A DNA stretch of 37,534 bases from a virus. A program made the position numbers and the translations under genes. The stretch covers positions 1-37,534 of the IMG/VR virus record IMGVR_UViG_3300025594_000021; one strand, written 5' to 3'. Position 1 is the first letter of the stretch. Each line of letters starts with the position of its first letter. The notes beneath the pieces were generated by a model, which did not search any database, had not been told where the DNA came from, and worked only from the letters and a program-made list of their open reading frames with translations. Below, in pieces: positions 8,778 through 17,360 of this stretch.

Positions 8778-9424
8778 TGGTCTTGCAGTCGGCGTTCATG
8801 CTGTATCAGGGCTACAAGCTCAGTCAGGACGCGGCGAAATATGGCCGGGCCGGGCTCGACGCGCTGGCGCTTTTGCGCACGCCCGGCCTGCAGGGGCTGC
8901 GAACGCTCGGCGGCTCGGCGATCGAGATCGTCGGGCTCGACAACCTGATCGGCTCGCTCGTCAAGCATGGTGTCAGGCTCGCTTTCGGCTCGCGCAACGT
9001 CGACGCCGGCGCCATGGACGAGATGCTGGCCCTGATGCGCGAGCGCGTGCCGCGCGACACCGGGCGGTTGTTCAACGGGATCTCCGGCGAGATCGACGAT
9101 GACGGCATCGCCACGGTGACGGCCTCGGCCGTTCGCGACAACGGCTTCGACTATGCCTTCCTCGTTGAGCACGGCACCAAGGCCGGCGTGCGTGGCAAGG
9201 CCAGCCAAGTCGCCGACGCAAATTACTTCGATGTCAACCTCGTCGACGGCACGGCGCAGCGCCGCAGGCCAAGCCGGCGCTCGACCCGGCGCAGCGGGCG
9301 CACCCATCCGGGCACGCCGCCGCAGCCGTTCTTCTTCAACTCGGCGCGCGAGGTCCTGGCCGAGCGGCAGCAGCGCCTCGAGGATGCGGCCGAGCGCGCG
9401 GCCGAAGAATCCGGATTGGCCTGA
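8777..9424 (+). CDS. neck/tail completion protein, HK97 gp10-like
   Basis: 215 residues. The ATG at 8777 overlaps the preceding stop (TGATG); the longer in-frame reading to the left overlaps two genes and is rejected. The core motif PRDTGRLFNGISGEI...YAFLVEHGTKA...PQPFFFNSAREVLAERQQRLE is the gp10-like signature. The first 70 residues (MVLQSAFMLYQGYKLSQDAAKYG...) are an extra helical extension not usual in the family's short members. A basic, Arg/Ser-rich insert (RRRPSRRSTRRSGRTH) precedes the C-terminal helix and could contact DNA or the connector. Confidence 0.8.
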   Translation: MVLQSAFMLYQGYKLSQDAAKYGRAGLDALALLRTPGLQGLRTLGGSAIEIVGLDNLIGSLVKHGVRLAFGSRNVDAGAMDEMLALMRERVPRDTGRLFNGISGEIDDDGIATVTASAVRDNGFDYAFLVEHGTKAGVRGKASQVADANYFDVNLVDGTAQRRRPSRRSTRRSGRTHPGTPPQPFFFNSAREVLAERQQRLEDAAERAAEESGLA

Positions 9425-9609
9425 TGGCCCGGGTCAAAATCACGGCGACCGTGCATGTCCGCTGCAACGCGGTCGCGATCCGGATCTATCCCGCCGGCTA
9501 TCGCGGCCCGGCGCCGGACGATCACATCACGCGGATCGTCGCGGCCGGCAAGGGTGTGCGCCTGTCGCGGCGCGGCGAAACCGTGAAGGACGCCGGCGAT
9601 GTCGCCTGA
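9424..9609 (+). CDS. small basic protein, function unknown
   Basis: 61 residues. Start overlaps the previous stop (TGATG), and its end overlaps the next gene by 11 bases, so it is translationally embedded in the head-tail operon. It is basic and contains a motif IRIYPAGYRGPAPDDHITRIVAAGKG. No family recognised. Its maintained overlaps and codon use argue that it is expressed. Confidence 0.6.
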   Translation: MARVKITATVHVRCNAVAIRIYPAGYRGPAPDDHITRIVAAGKGVRLSRRGETVKDAGDVA

Positions 9610-10042
9610 AATCGCTCTGCAATCGGCCGTCGTCGACCGTCTCGGCGCGGATATGGCGGTCATGGCGATCGTCGCCGGCCGGATCTTCGATCAGGTTCCG
9701 GCCGATCGCGCGCCGGGTGAGCCACCCTATGTCGAGATCGGGCCGATCAACCGCACCCGCTTCGAGGGCTGCGCCGCCGGCTGGCTGATCCGGATGCGGC
9801 TTTACGCGACCAGCACCGATTTTGGCCGGGTCGAAGCGTGGAATCTGGCCGATGCCATCGTCGCTGCGCTCGATGACAGGATCGACGAAACGGGCGCACA
9901 GGCCGTCGAGGCCCTCGCCCTGGCGGCTCCCTTCCGCATCCTCGACAGCCTGCGCGTCGTCCAGGCGGGGGATGTCGTCGACCCGCTGCAAATCAAGTCC
10001 GTCTTCGTCGACGTGCAGGCCGTGATCGCCCGCGTCGGCTGA
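9599..10042 (+). CDS. tail terminator protein (DUF3168-like)
   Basis: 147 residues. Opening MSPEIALQSAVVDRL, then VAGRIFDQVPADRAPGEPPYVEIG and a helix with AWNLADAIVAALDD fit the tail terminator / DUF3168 fold that caps the tail tube and joins it to the head. Position just before the tube gene is standard. It overlaps the previous small gene by 11 bases. Confidence 0.82.
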   Translation: MSPEIALQSAVVDRLGADMAVMAIVAGRIFDQVPADRAPGEPPYVEIGPINRTRFEGCAAGWLIRMRLYATSTDFGRVEAWNLADAIVAALDDRIDETGAQAVEALALAAPFRILDSLRVVQAGDVVDPLQIKSVFVDVQAVIARVG

Positions 10043-10078
10043 GTTTAGCCCCGTCTAACTTTTGAAAGGATCAGCACC

Positions 10079-10525
10079 ATGGCCGAACCCGATCTGCTGC
10101 CGGGCAACCGCTTCCGGCTCTATCGCGAGAGCGATATCACGCCGGGCACCTTCCTCTTCGTCTGCGTCGCGACGACGATCACCTTCAATCGCACGAACAG
10201 CTTCGAGGACACCACGGTCGCCGATTGCGACGATCCGACCGCGATCCCCAACCGCAAGTCGGTCAAAACCTCGACGGCCTGGAATCTGAACTTCTCGGGA
10301 AACTCGGACATCAAGCGGATCGAGGGCATCGAGACCGATTTCGAAGCCGAGGGCACGCATCGCTATCAGATGCTGCTGGACAAGCCCGCCGCCGATGGCG
10401 GCCGGACCTATACCGGCGCCGTCTTCGTCGAGACCTTCGAACTGGCCAAGCAGAATAACGGCCTCGTCACCTTCTCGGCGCAGATGCGCGGCGACGGCGA
10501 AATCGACCGGGCGGCCGTGGTCTGA
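10079..10525 (+). CDS. major tail tube protein
   Basis: 148 residues with ribosome site GAAAGGAT. Beta-rich sequence with FRLYRE, FLFVCVATTITFNRTNSFEDTTV, the WNLNFSGNSD strand and a TGAVFVETFELAKQNNGLVTFS hairpin; this is the tail-tube fold of siphoviruses. It polymerises around the tape measure. The gene stands between terminator and tail assembly chaperone. It lacks an extra Ig-like domain that many tube proteins carry. Confidence 0.85.
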   Translation: MAEPDLLPGNRFRLYRESDITPGTFLFVCVATTITFNRTNSFEDTTVADCDDPTAIPNRKSVKTSTAWNLNFSGNSDIKRIEGIETDFEAEGTHRYQMLLDKPAADGGRTYTGAVFVETFELAKQNNGLVTFSAQMRGDGEIDRAAVV

Positions 10526-11079
10526 TGATGGCGGTGGCCTCGACCACGATCCGCCGGGAGTTCGCGGGGCGAGAGCGCGATTTCCGCCTGGCGATCGGCG
10601 AACTCGGCGCGCTGGAGCGGGTCTGCGGCGCGGGCATCGGCGCGATCGCGCTGCGACTCATAGGACACCAGTTCTATGCCGCCGACATATGGGAGACGAT
10701 CCGACTCGCGCTGCAGGGCGGGGGCCTCGCCGAAATCGATGCCTCGGCGATCGTCCGGGGCTTTCGTGAAGGGCCGATTGGGGAAGAGTGCGTCCAACTT
10801 GCCAACGAGATTGTACTCGCTTCCCTCTGGGGAGCGGAGGCCGCCGATGCCAGTCGCAAGAAAGCGGAGACCGATGCGGCAATCGGCGATCTCAAGGCGC
10901 TCTACCGTCTCGGCGGAGCGATGGGCCTCGATCCGCGCCGTGTCGACGCGCTGACGCTCGGCGAGATGAAGGTGATGTTTGAGGGCTTCGCCGCCATGCA
11001 TGGCGGTGGTGAGACGGGTATCAGCCGCGAGGAGTACGAGGATGTTCTCGCCGAGGAGATCGCGGCCGGACGCGGTTAG
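10525..11079 (+). CDS. tail assembly chaperone, two-part
   Basis: 184 residues; start overlaps the tube stop (TGATG; a second ATG follows at 10528). The N-terminal 100 or so residues (FAGRERDFRLAIGELGALERVCGAG... FREGPIGEECVQLANE) match the gene-transfer-agent type of tail chaperone. After an Ala/Lys linker, residues about 122-165 (DLKALYRLGGAMGLDPRRVDALTLGEMKVMFEGF) resemble the separate small chaperone that follows in such clusters. In lambda-like phages the two parts are joined by a programmed frameshift; here they appear fused in frame. Family placement is confident from location; the fusion reading is inference. Confidence 0.75.
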   Translation: MMAVASTTIRREFAGRERDFRLAIGELGALERVCGAGIGAIALRLIGHQFYAADIWETIRLALQGGGLAEIDASAIVRGFREGPIGEECVQLANEIVLASLWGAEAADASRKKAETDAAIGDLKALYRLGGAMGLDPRRVDALTLGEMKVMFEGFAAMHGGGETGISREEYEDVLAEEIAAGRG

Positions 11080-11118
11080 GCCGACGACTTTGCTTTATGG
11101 CAGCAGTAGACGCAGAGC

Positions 11119-11481
11119 TTACAGAGGCGATCCTGCTTCCGCTCGCATCGAGGAACAGCGCGCATCGTCAGTTCCATTTGGAACGATGAAAAGCAAAGAT
11201 TTTAGCAGCGCTTTTCCGGGCTCTACCTCTCCTTTCGCAATATTATAATCCTTCTTGATGACAATCTTATTGCGAAGGAATTCGCATTGAATGTGTATAT
11301 TTCTCAGCCAAAATTTTGATCGATTAAGAACCGATAGGTCTAGCATCACGACAGTCGGTCTCATCAAATGTAAGTCTTGAACGTGAACTTCGACCGATCG
11401 CACGGCTTCTTCTATCGGCGATTGCGCCAACGCACAATCTGCCAAAGTCAACACGCAAAAGCTCAGTAGAATTCGCCTCAT
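11119..11481 (-). CDS. reverse-oriented secreted protein (moron)
   Basis: 120 residues. The ATG at 11481 is chosen because GGAGG lies eight bases upstream on the minus strand and because the protein then opens with a clear Sec signal peptide (RRILLSFCVLTLADCALAQ, predicted cut after ALA). The mature part is about 100 residues, mixed charge, with two Cys and no recognised domain. LADC is not a good lipobox because Asp precedes Cys. The gene is much lower in G+C than its surroundings (lines 11221 and 11281 count 37% and 35%) and opposes the late operon between chaperone and tape measure. That is the profile of a moron expressed from a prophage, perhaps for surface change or superinfection exclusion; the function is unproven. 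Confidence 0.78.
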   Translation of the reverse strand: MRRILLSFCVLTLADCALAQSPIEEAVRSVEVHVQDLHLMRPTVVMLDLSVLNRSKFWLRNIHIQCEFLRNKIVIKKDYNIAKGEVEPGKALLKSLLFIVPNGTDDARCSSMRAEAGSPL

Positions 11482-11504
11482 TACAACAACCTCCAGAGTG
11501 TTAA

Positions 11505-13469
11505 ATGGCGCAAGCTTTAACAATTCGGTTCGGAACCGACGTGAGTGGTGCCCAACGGGGCATGGCCGATCTCGCAAGCGCGGTCGCCGGCAACATGGCG
11601 AAGATTTCGACCACCATGCTTGCCGCCGGTCGCAATGTCGATCAAGGCCTGCTTGCGACGGTGGCGCGCACGACGGCTAGCGTTACGGCAATGCAGTTAG
11701 CTCTGGCCGGCGGTGTTCTTGTGGGTTTTGCGGGCCTTGGAAAAGCTATCGCTGATGCCAGCGAACAGCTCGACCGATTTGTCGAACTAGGCGCACGAGC
11801 TTCAAACCTCAACTTAGACGTTGAATCGTATCAGCGTTTTGTCGATGCCCTCGGCGGCGGCAAGGAAGCCCTTGCCTCATTGGAAAAGGGGTTGAGTGCC
11901 GTCAAGGAGAAATTTGGCGAGATCAGCAAGGTTCGGAGCTTACTCGGAGAGGTTTTCTCAAGTGGCTATACAGGCGATTTCGTCTCGCAAGGGCTGCGTC
12001 AGTTTGATTCTGCGGCCGATGATAAGGGGCGGCTTCGGGCGGCTGTAGTCGCGTTGCGCGAAATTCAGGATCTGGGGCTGAGTCTCGCTGCAACAAAGTT
12101 GAGCGAGCAGCTTTTCAGCCCGGAGGTCGCCGCGCGCATAGCGCAAGGCAAAACCGACGTAAGCGAAATCCTGGCCAGGATGGACGGCGCCAAGGGCGTC
12201 GAGATTATCTCAGCAGAAGATGTACGGCGCGCCGAAGAACTCAAGGATCGAATTGAAAAGGCAAAACAGGCGATTGCTGACGCGGTCTCCGCCTCCTTTA
12301 GCTTCGCCGGCGCAGGCGAGGTTGTGTTGAAGGTCTGGGCTGGAGTGCTGGAAACGGTGGCGAAGGTCGCCGGCGTCATCAAAACGTTCTCGACGTTCCA
12401 GCCCGCCAATCTCGTCAATCAGCAGATCACGTCGCTGGAGCGGCAGCTTCAGAACAGTGTCGGTGAAAACCCAGTCCGTCGTCGTGGCATGGAGGAGCAG
12501 CTTCGGAAGCTTCAAGGCCAGTCGATGCTTCAGGCCGACGCAAATCCCGCTATTCCATTTGGTCCGGATAATTACCAGAGCAGCCTGCCTGTCCCGAAGC
12601 CACCTAGGCAGCCGCCCGACATTGGCTCCATCCGCGCCGGCTTTGCCAAGAAAGCCGGCGGTGGCGGCGGCGGCTCGTCGGGCGAAGGGCTCGACCAGAT
12701 CGAGCGCTTCATTTCTCAGCTCGAGCGCGCCCGCGACGTCGCCCAGGCCGAACTGGACAATATCGGCAAGTCGAATGTCGAGCGCGAAAAGGCGATCGAG
12801 TTGGCGAAAGCCGCCGCCGCCGCGCGCGCCGCCGGCCGTGATCTGACCGAAGAGGAGCGCACCAAGATCCTGCAGCTCGCCGAGGCGCAGCAGGTCCTGA
12901 AGAACCGGATCATGGATGTCCGGCAGGCCCAGGCCGGCGCGGCCGAGGCGATGCGCTTTTTCGGCGACGCGGCGGCGGACGCCCTCGGCTCGATCATCTT
13001 CGACGGCGGCAAGGCCAAGGATGTCCTGCGCAATCTCGCAAAGTCCTTCGGCAAATCCGGCCTGCAATCTCTTTTCACCGGCCAGGGGCCGCTGGCCTCG
13101 ATCCTCGGCCTCGCTCCGAAGGCTTCGGACGGCCCCAACGCGGTCGGTGGTCTTGCCGGTCTGCTGGGCAGCTTCTTCAAGGCCGGCGGCGGCGACGTCA
13201 CTGCAGGGCGGGCCTACACCGTCGGCGAACTTGGCCGCGAACTCTTCGTGCCGTCGCAAAACGGCACGGTGATGCCGATCGGGCGCGGCGGCGCGGGGGC
13301 CGCTGGCGGCATGACCGTTTCCCCGACCTACCACATCTCGGTCGGCGGCAATGTCAGCCAGGCCGAGCTGATCGCCGTGCGCCGGCAGGTCGAGGCGGCG
13401 CAGCGCAGCCTGCCGCGCAGCGTCCAGACCATCATGCGGCAGACCGAACTCAGGGGCACGAGGGGCTGA
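11505..13469 (+). CDS. tape measure protein
   Basis: 654 residues. It sets tail length and is ejected into the host with DNA. N-terminal helices include a hydrophobic stretch (MQLALAGGVLVGFAGLGKAIADA, about 66-88); the C-terminal part has the familiar KAGGGDVTAGRAYTVGELGRELF motif followed by a Gly-rich tail. By the rough rule of 1.5 angstrom per residue the tail would be near 100 nm. Base composition changes inside the gene: the first 360 or so codons are about 50-60% G+C, then near 12600 it returns to the high level of its neighbours. The start has only a poor ribosome site and lies 23 bases from the start of the divergent moron. Confidence 0.9.
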   Translation: MAQALTIRFGTDVSGAQRGMADLASAVAGNMAKISTTMLAAGRNVDQGLLATVARTTASVTAMQLALAGGVLVGFAGLGKAIADASEQLDRFVELGARASNLNLDVESYQRFVDALGGGKEALASLEKGLSAVKEKFGEISKVRSLLGEVFSSGYTGDFVSQGLRQFDSAADDKGRLRAAVVALREIQDLGLSLAATKLSEQLFSPEVAARIAQGKTDVSEILARMDGAKGVEIISAEDVRRAEELKDRIEKAKQAIADAVSASFSFAGAGEVVLKVWAGVLETVAKVAGVIKTFSTFQPANLVNQQITSLERQLQNSVGENPVRRRGMEEQLRKLQGQSMLQADANPAIPFGPDNYQSSLPVPKPPRQPPDIGSIRAGFAKKAGGGGGGSSGEGLDQIERFISQLERARDVAQAELDNIGKSNVEREKAIELAKAAAAARAAGRDLTEEERTKILQLAEAQQVLKNRIMDVRQAQAGAAEAMRFFGDAAADALGSIIFDGGKAKDVLRNLAKSFGKSGLQSLFTGQGPLASILGLAPKASDGPNAVGGLAGLLGSFFKAGGGDVTAGRAYTVGELGRELFVPSQNGTVMPIGRGGAGAAGGMTVSPTYHISVGGNVSQAELIAVRRQVEAAQRSLPRSVQTIMRQTELRGTRG

Positions 13470-14188
13470 TGCGGCGCTTGATCGACTGGCCGCGCGACCT
13501 GCGCTGGCAGAGCCGCGAACCGTTGACCGGGCCGCGCACGGCCGGCTCGGGCTCCAGCGAGGGGCTGACCGGGTTCATGCAGAGTTTCGCCTCGCCTTTC
13601 GGCTGCTGGCGCTGGTCGTTTGCGTTCCCGCCGCTCAAGGGCGAGGCGTTCCGGCGCTATCGCGGCGCGGTGCTGGCCTTGCACGGCGGCGCCAATGCCG
13701 TCCGCGTGCCGTTCTGCGATCCCGACGGCCTCGGCTGGGCCGGCCTCGGCGTCGTGCTCGGCGGCCTGCGCCCGCAGGACGGCGCGCCCTGGACGAACGG
13801 CAGGCCCTGGAGCAACGGCCGCAACTGGCGGCTCGGCCGACCCGTGGCGCCGCTGGCGCTGCCGGCGCTTCGCGGCGATGTGGTCGTCGCGCTCGCCGAT
13901 GTCGCCTGGGGCCATCGCCTCGGTCTCGGCGACATGCTCGGCTTCGCGCCGTTCCATTTTGGGCTCTATTTCGTCACCGAGGCGCTGGGCGAAGGGCGCT
14001 ACCGGGTCTGGCCGCCGCTGCGGCGCGCGCTCGCGGTCGGGGATGTCGCCACGCTGACCCCGGTGCTGGCGATGCGCCTCGAAGGCGAGGGCGGCGCCTC
14101 CGCCGGGCGCGGCGCCGTTAGCGCCGACGGGTTGACGATGACGCTGGCCGAGATCGAGGACGCGGATATCCGCGACTTCTACCAGTGA
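13469..14188 (+). CDS. distal tail-type protein
   Basis: 239 residues; start overlaps the tape-measure stop (TGATG). Sequence FASPFGCWRWSFAFPPLKGEAFRRYRG, PWTNGRPWSNGRNWRLG and a C-terminal LTMTLAEIEDADIRDFYQ are seen. In this family of phages and in gene transfer agents the gene after the tape measure encodes the distal tail protein or an equivalent that starts the tail tip, which is the basis of the call. Homology to a named family was not established by eye. Confidence 0.65.
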   Translation: MRRLIDWPRDLRWQSREPLTGPRTAGSGSSEGLTGFMQSFASPFGCWRWSFAFPPLKGEAFRRYRGAVLALHGGANAVRVPFCDPDGLGWAGLGVVLGGLRPQDGAPWTNGRPWSNGRNWRLGRPVAPLALPALRGDVVVALADVAWGHRLGLGDMLGFAPFHFGLYFVTEALGEGRYRVWPPLRRALAVGDVATLTPVLAMRLEGEGGASAGRGAVSADGLTMTLAEIEDADIRDFYQ

Positions 14189-14766
14189 GCGGGCTGTTTG
14201 ACGGCGCGGAGATCGAGGCGCTCGGCGCGCCGCATGTCGCGCGCCTCTGGCTCGTCCGGCTCGACCTGCCCGGCGGCGTCGCGCGGCTGCATTCGGGCGT
14301 CGGCACGCATGTCATCGCGGGCGAGACCTGGCGCGGCGTCACCGACCCGATCGGCGGCCGGCTGGTCTCGATCGCCGGGGTCGAGGAGCCGGCCTTTGGC
14401 CAGGCGGCGGCGGTGACGCTGGTGTTGACCGGGGCCAATCGCGCCTTCCTGCAATCGGTCCACGCGACGCGCCGGGAGATCGAGGGCCGCGACGCCAATG
14501 TCTACTGGTGCGCCTTCGACGGCGAGACGCAACAGCCGCTGTTTGGGCTCAAGGGCCTGTTCACGCGCGGCATGATGTCGGCCCCGTCGCTGCACTGGGG
14601 CGGGCTCGGCGTCCGCACCGTCTCGCTGACGATCGAGAACGTCTGGGCTTCGCAGAACTTCAAGCCGGGCCGGCGCTGGAACCCGGCCGACCAGCAGCGG
14701 CTCTACCCCGGCGACAGGGGGCTCGACTATGTCGGCGTCTCGGTCAGCGAAAGCTGGACGTCATGA
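14185..14766 (+). CDS. tail tip / baseplate hub-like protein
   Basis: 193 residues, GTG start overlapping the preceding stop (GTGA). Beta-rich, with HSGVGTHVIAGETWRGV early and a C-terminal RRWNPADQQRLYPGDRGLDYV motif that recurs in phage tail tip proteins. It probably corresponds to the gp13-like (DUF2163-type) or lambda gpL-like position, linking distal tail to the NlpC/P60-like and J-like proteins downstream. ATGA overlap with the next gene shows tight coupling. Confidence 0.7.
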   Translation: MSGLFDGAEIEALGAPHVARLWLVRLDLPGGVARLHSGVGTHVIAGETWRGVTDPIGGRLVSIAGVEEPAFGQAAAVTLVLTGANRAFLQSVHATRREIEGRDANVYWCAFDGETQQPLFGLKGLFTRGMMSAPSLHWGGLGVRTVSLTIENVWASQNFKPGRRWNPADQQRLYPGDRGLDYVGVSVSESWTS

Positions 14767-15167
14767 GCGCGGCCTTGCTGGCGCGCCAGACAGCCCTGCG
14801 CGCGCATGTCGAGGCCGTCCAGGCCTCGCCCTGCGTCTGGGGCCGCGACGATTGCACCCGCTGGACGGCCGACTGGGTCGAGGCCGTGCGCGGCGTCGAC
14901 TTAGGCCTGCCGGCCTATGCCGGCGAGGCGCAGGGCCGCGCCCTGATCGCGGCGGCCGGCGGACTGGTGGCGCTCTGGTCCGAGCGGCTGGCCGCCGCCG
15001 GGATCTGGGACGCCGGCCTGCCGGCCTATGGCGATGTCGGCCTCGTCGAGACGCGGCTCGGCCCGATCGGCGTCATCGTCGCGCATGACGGCATCTGCGC
15101 GCTCCGCGCCGGGAACGGCGTCACCTTCCTGCGTCCGCGCCGCTTCCTGAAGCTCTGGTCGATCTAG
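14763..15167 (+). CDS. NlpC/P60-like tail protein (DUF6950 type)
   Basis: 134 residues, ATG at 14763 overlapping the previous stop. The motif SPCVWGRDDCTRWTADWVEAV holds the Cys expected of NlpC/P60-type cysteine peptidases in tail tips (lambda gpK position). IVAHDGICAL near the end could contribute the His. Such proteins cut peptidoglycan during DNA entry, though DUF6950-like members may be degenerate. The gene lies exactly where gpK-like proteins sit, between the hub and the J-like protein. Confidence 0.72.
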   Translation: MSAALLARQTALRAHVEAVQASPCVWGRDDCTRWTADWVEAVRGVDLGLPAYAGEAQGRALIAAAGGLVALWSERLAAAGIWDAGLPAYGDVGLVETRLGPIGVIVAHDGICALRAGNGVTFLRPRRFLKLWSI

Positions 15168-15168
15168 C

Positions 15169-17355
15169 ATGCTCAGACTCGCCCTGCTCTCGACGGCGGT
15201 GTTGTTTGCCACGCCGGCGCTCGCCGAGCCGATCTCGTTGACCCTGCTCGGCGTCAACGCGCTGCTCGGCACCTCGCTCACCGCCTCGACCGTGATCGTC
15301 GGCACGCTCACCGTCGGCCAGGCGATCGGCACCGCGCTTGTGGTCGGCGCGAGCCTGCTCGCCAGCGCCTTCAACCGGCCTGGCAAGGCGCGCGGCGCGA
15401 TCGATCCGAGCGCGGCGCGCAGCACCTTCGAGACCTCGCAATCGGGCGAGATCCGCTGCGTCGGCCGGGTCAGGATCGGCGGCGTCAAGCTCTTCGGCAA
15501 CACCGCGCTGCTTGATCGCTGGCGGCTGATCGGCCATTGCCGGGGTCCGATCTCGGGTGTGGAGGAGCATTATCTCGGCGGCAAGGAGGTCATCGTCGAG
15601 ACCGACGGCCGGGTCTCGACGCCGCCTTACCGCAACGAGGCCGGCTCCTATGTCTACATCTACAACAAGCCCGGCTTTGACTCGGAGATCTCCTGGCCTG
15701 GCCTGATCGCCGCCTTCCCGCAGCAATGGACGGCGGCGCACCGGGTCCGTGGCATCGCCCAGTCGGCGATCCGCTATGTTTCGCCCGGCCTCGGCAACAC
15801 CATCGCGCAGGAAAAATTCCAGCAGCTCTACCAGTCGGGGCCGCCCGAATACGAGCGCGTCCAGCGCGGCGAGCTGATCTACGATCCGCGCACCGGCTCC
15901 TCGGCCTGGTCGGATAACGGCGTCCTCGTCGTCCTGCACATCCTGCTCGGCTTTCCCGAGTTCGAGCTGGCCGATTTCGACGTCGGCTTCATCGGGGACG
16001 AAGCCGACAAGGCCGACGAGGCGGTGCCGACGCGCTTGGGTCTCGAGCCGCGCTCGCGCGCCTGGGGCCTGTGGGACGACGCCGAAACCAATCGCGGCGA
16101 CCTGCTCGGGCAAGTCCTGCTCTCGACCGGCTGCGAGCTTGTGGCGCGGCCGGGCGACCTGATGGGCATTCGCCTCGTCGATGACGTGCGCGAACCCGAG
16201 ATCACGATCGCGACTCGCCACATCGTCGATTTTACCCTGAAGGCCGGGCCGGACGGGGTCGAGCGGCCCAACCGCTGTCGGGTCAAGTACTACTCGCCGG
16301 AGCGCAATTTCGACATGGCGGAGATCCATCTGGTGGCCGACCGGGCGGTCGTGCCGGCGGTGCCGCTGGCCTGGTCGGTGGCGCAGGCCGAGATCGACCG
16401 GGTCGGCGAACGCTCGGTCGAGTACAGCCTGCCGTTTTGTCCGTCGGCGGCGCAGGCGCAGCGCATCGCGCGCCGGCTCTTCGCAACGGCCCGGGCCGAC
16501 AGCGGCATCGCCCAGACCAACATGGCAGGCCTCGCCTGCTGGGGTTTGAAAACCGTGGCCTTCGAGGTCGCCGATCTCGATCTGGTGCTGTCATGCGAGG
16601 TCCAGCCGGCGCGTGTCGACGACGAGGCCGGTCGCGTCGAAATTCCCTTCGTCGTCCTGCCCGCGTTGAGCGCCTGGAATGTCGGCGTCGACGAGGCGCT
16701 GCCGCCCGACGACGTGCCGGACATGCAGTATTTCAGTCAGGAGGTCGCGGCCCCGACATCGCCGCCGAGTCTGATCACGGTGGTGCTCTATCCGATCGCG
16801 GCGACCTTTGAGACCCGCGTCGGCTTCCCCAGCATTCCCGGCGGCCTGTCCTATTACGAGGCGGTGTTCCGGCGACTGCCCGGCGGTTTGCCGACGACAT
16901 GGCAGGGGCTCAACGCCGAGAGCCTGCCCTATGCCTGGGCGGCCGGCTCGCTCGTCGGGCAGGATATCGAGATACGCTACCGGCTGTTCGATCTCGATGT
17001 GAACCCGACGCCGTGGTCGCCGATCCTGGCGAGCCAGCCGACGATCGACAATACGCCGCTCCCCGCGCCGAGCATCAGCGCGGTGCTGACGCTTGACGAG
17101 CCGGACGGCAACGAAGCGACGATCACCGTGACGGCGCCGTCGCTGATGCGCGTGGCCGGCCTGACCTTCACCGGCATTGGCGCGCCAGGGCTGGTCGACG
17201 CCAGGCCCGGCCAAGTCTTCACATGGACGGCGGCCTTGCCGAACCGCAACGCCGAGATCCAGATTTTCACGTTCACGGCGACCGCCCTGACCAGCAACGG
17301 CACGACTTCGCCCGTCGGCTCGGCAACCGTGACCCTCGAACTCGTCTCAGGATAA
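15169..17355 (+). CDS. tail tip attachment (J-like / gp15-like) protein
   Basis: 728 residues. It is the central tail-tip protein contacting the host. The N-terminus is unusual: LRLALLSTAVLFATPALAEP is a textbook Sec signal peptide, followed by a second hydrophobic Gly/Ala segment (about 45-70, VGTLTVGQAIGTALVVGAS). Then come J-like landmarks: IDPSAARSTFETSQSGEIRCVGRVRIGG, LGGKEVIVETDGRV, YDPRTGSSAWSDNGVLVVLHIL and the R-R-L-F segment in QAQRIARRLFATARADS. The C-terminal third is beta-rich, Thr/Ser-rich and fibronectin-like. It follows the previous stop by one base. Confidence 0.85.
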   Translation: MLRLALLSTAVLFATPALAEPISLTLLGVNALLGTSLTASTVIVGTLTVGQAIGTALVVGASLLASAFNRPGKARGAIDPSAARSTFETSQSGEIRCVGRVRIGGVKLFGNTALLDRWRLIGHCRGPISGVEEHYLGGKEVIVETDGRVSTPPYRNEAGSYVYIYNKPGFDSEISWPGLIAAFPQQWTAAHRVRGIAQSAIRYVSPGLGNTIAQEKFQQLYQSGPPEYERVQRGELIYDPRTGSSAWSDNGVLVVLHILLGFPEFELADFDVGFIGDEADKADEAVPTRLGLEPRSRAWGLWDDAETNRGDLLGQVLLSTGCELVARPGDLMGIRLVDDVREPEITIATRHIVDFTLKAGPDGVERPNRCRVKYYSPERNFDMAEIHLVADRAVVPAVPLAWSVAQAEIDRVGERSVEYSLPFCPSAAQAQRIARRLFATARADSGIAQTNMAGLACWGLKTVAFEVADLDLVLSCEVQPARVDDEAGRVEIPFVVLPALSAWNVGVDEALPPDDVPDMQYFSQEVAAPTSPPSLITVVLYPIAATFETRVGFPSIPGGLSYYEAVFRRLPGGLPTTWQGLNAESLPYAWAAGSLVGQDIEIRYRLFDLDVNPTPWSPILASQPTIDNTPLPAPSISAVLTLDEPDGNEATITVTAPSLMRVAGLTFTGIGAPGLVDARPGQVFTWTAALPNRNAEIQIFTFTATALTSNGTTSPVGSATVTLELVSG

Positions 17356-17360
17356 TCGAC

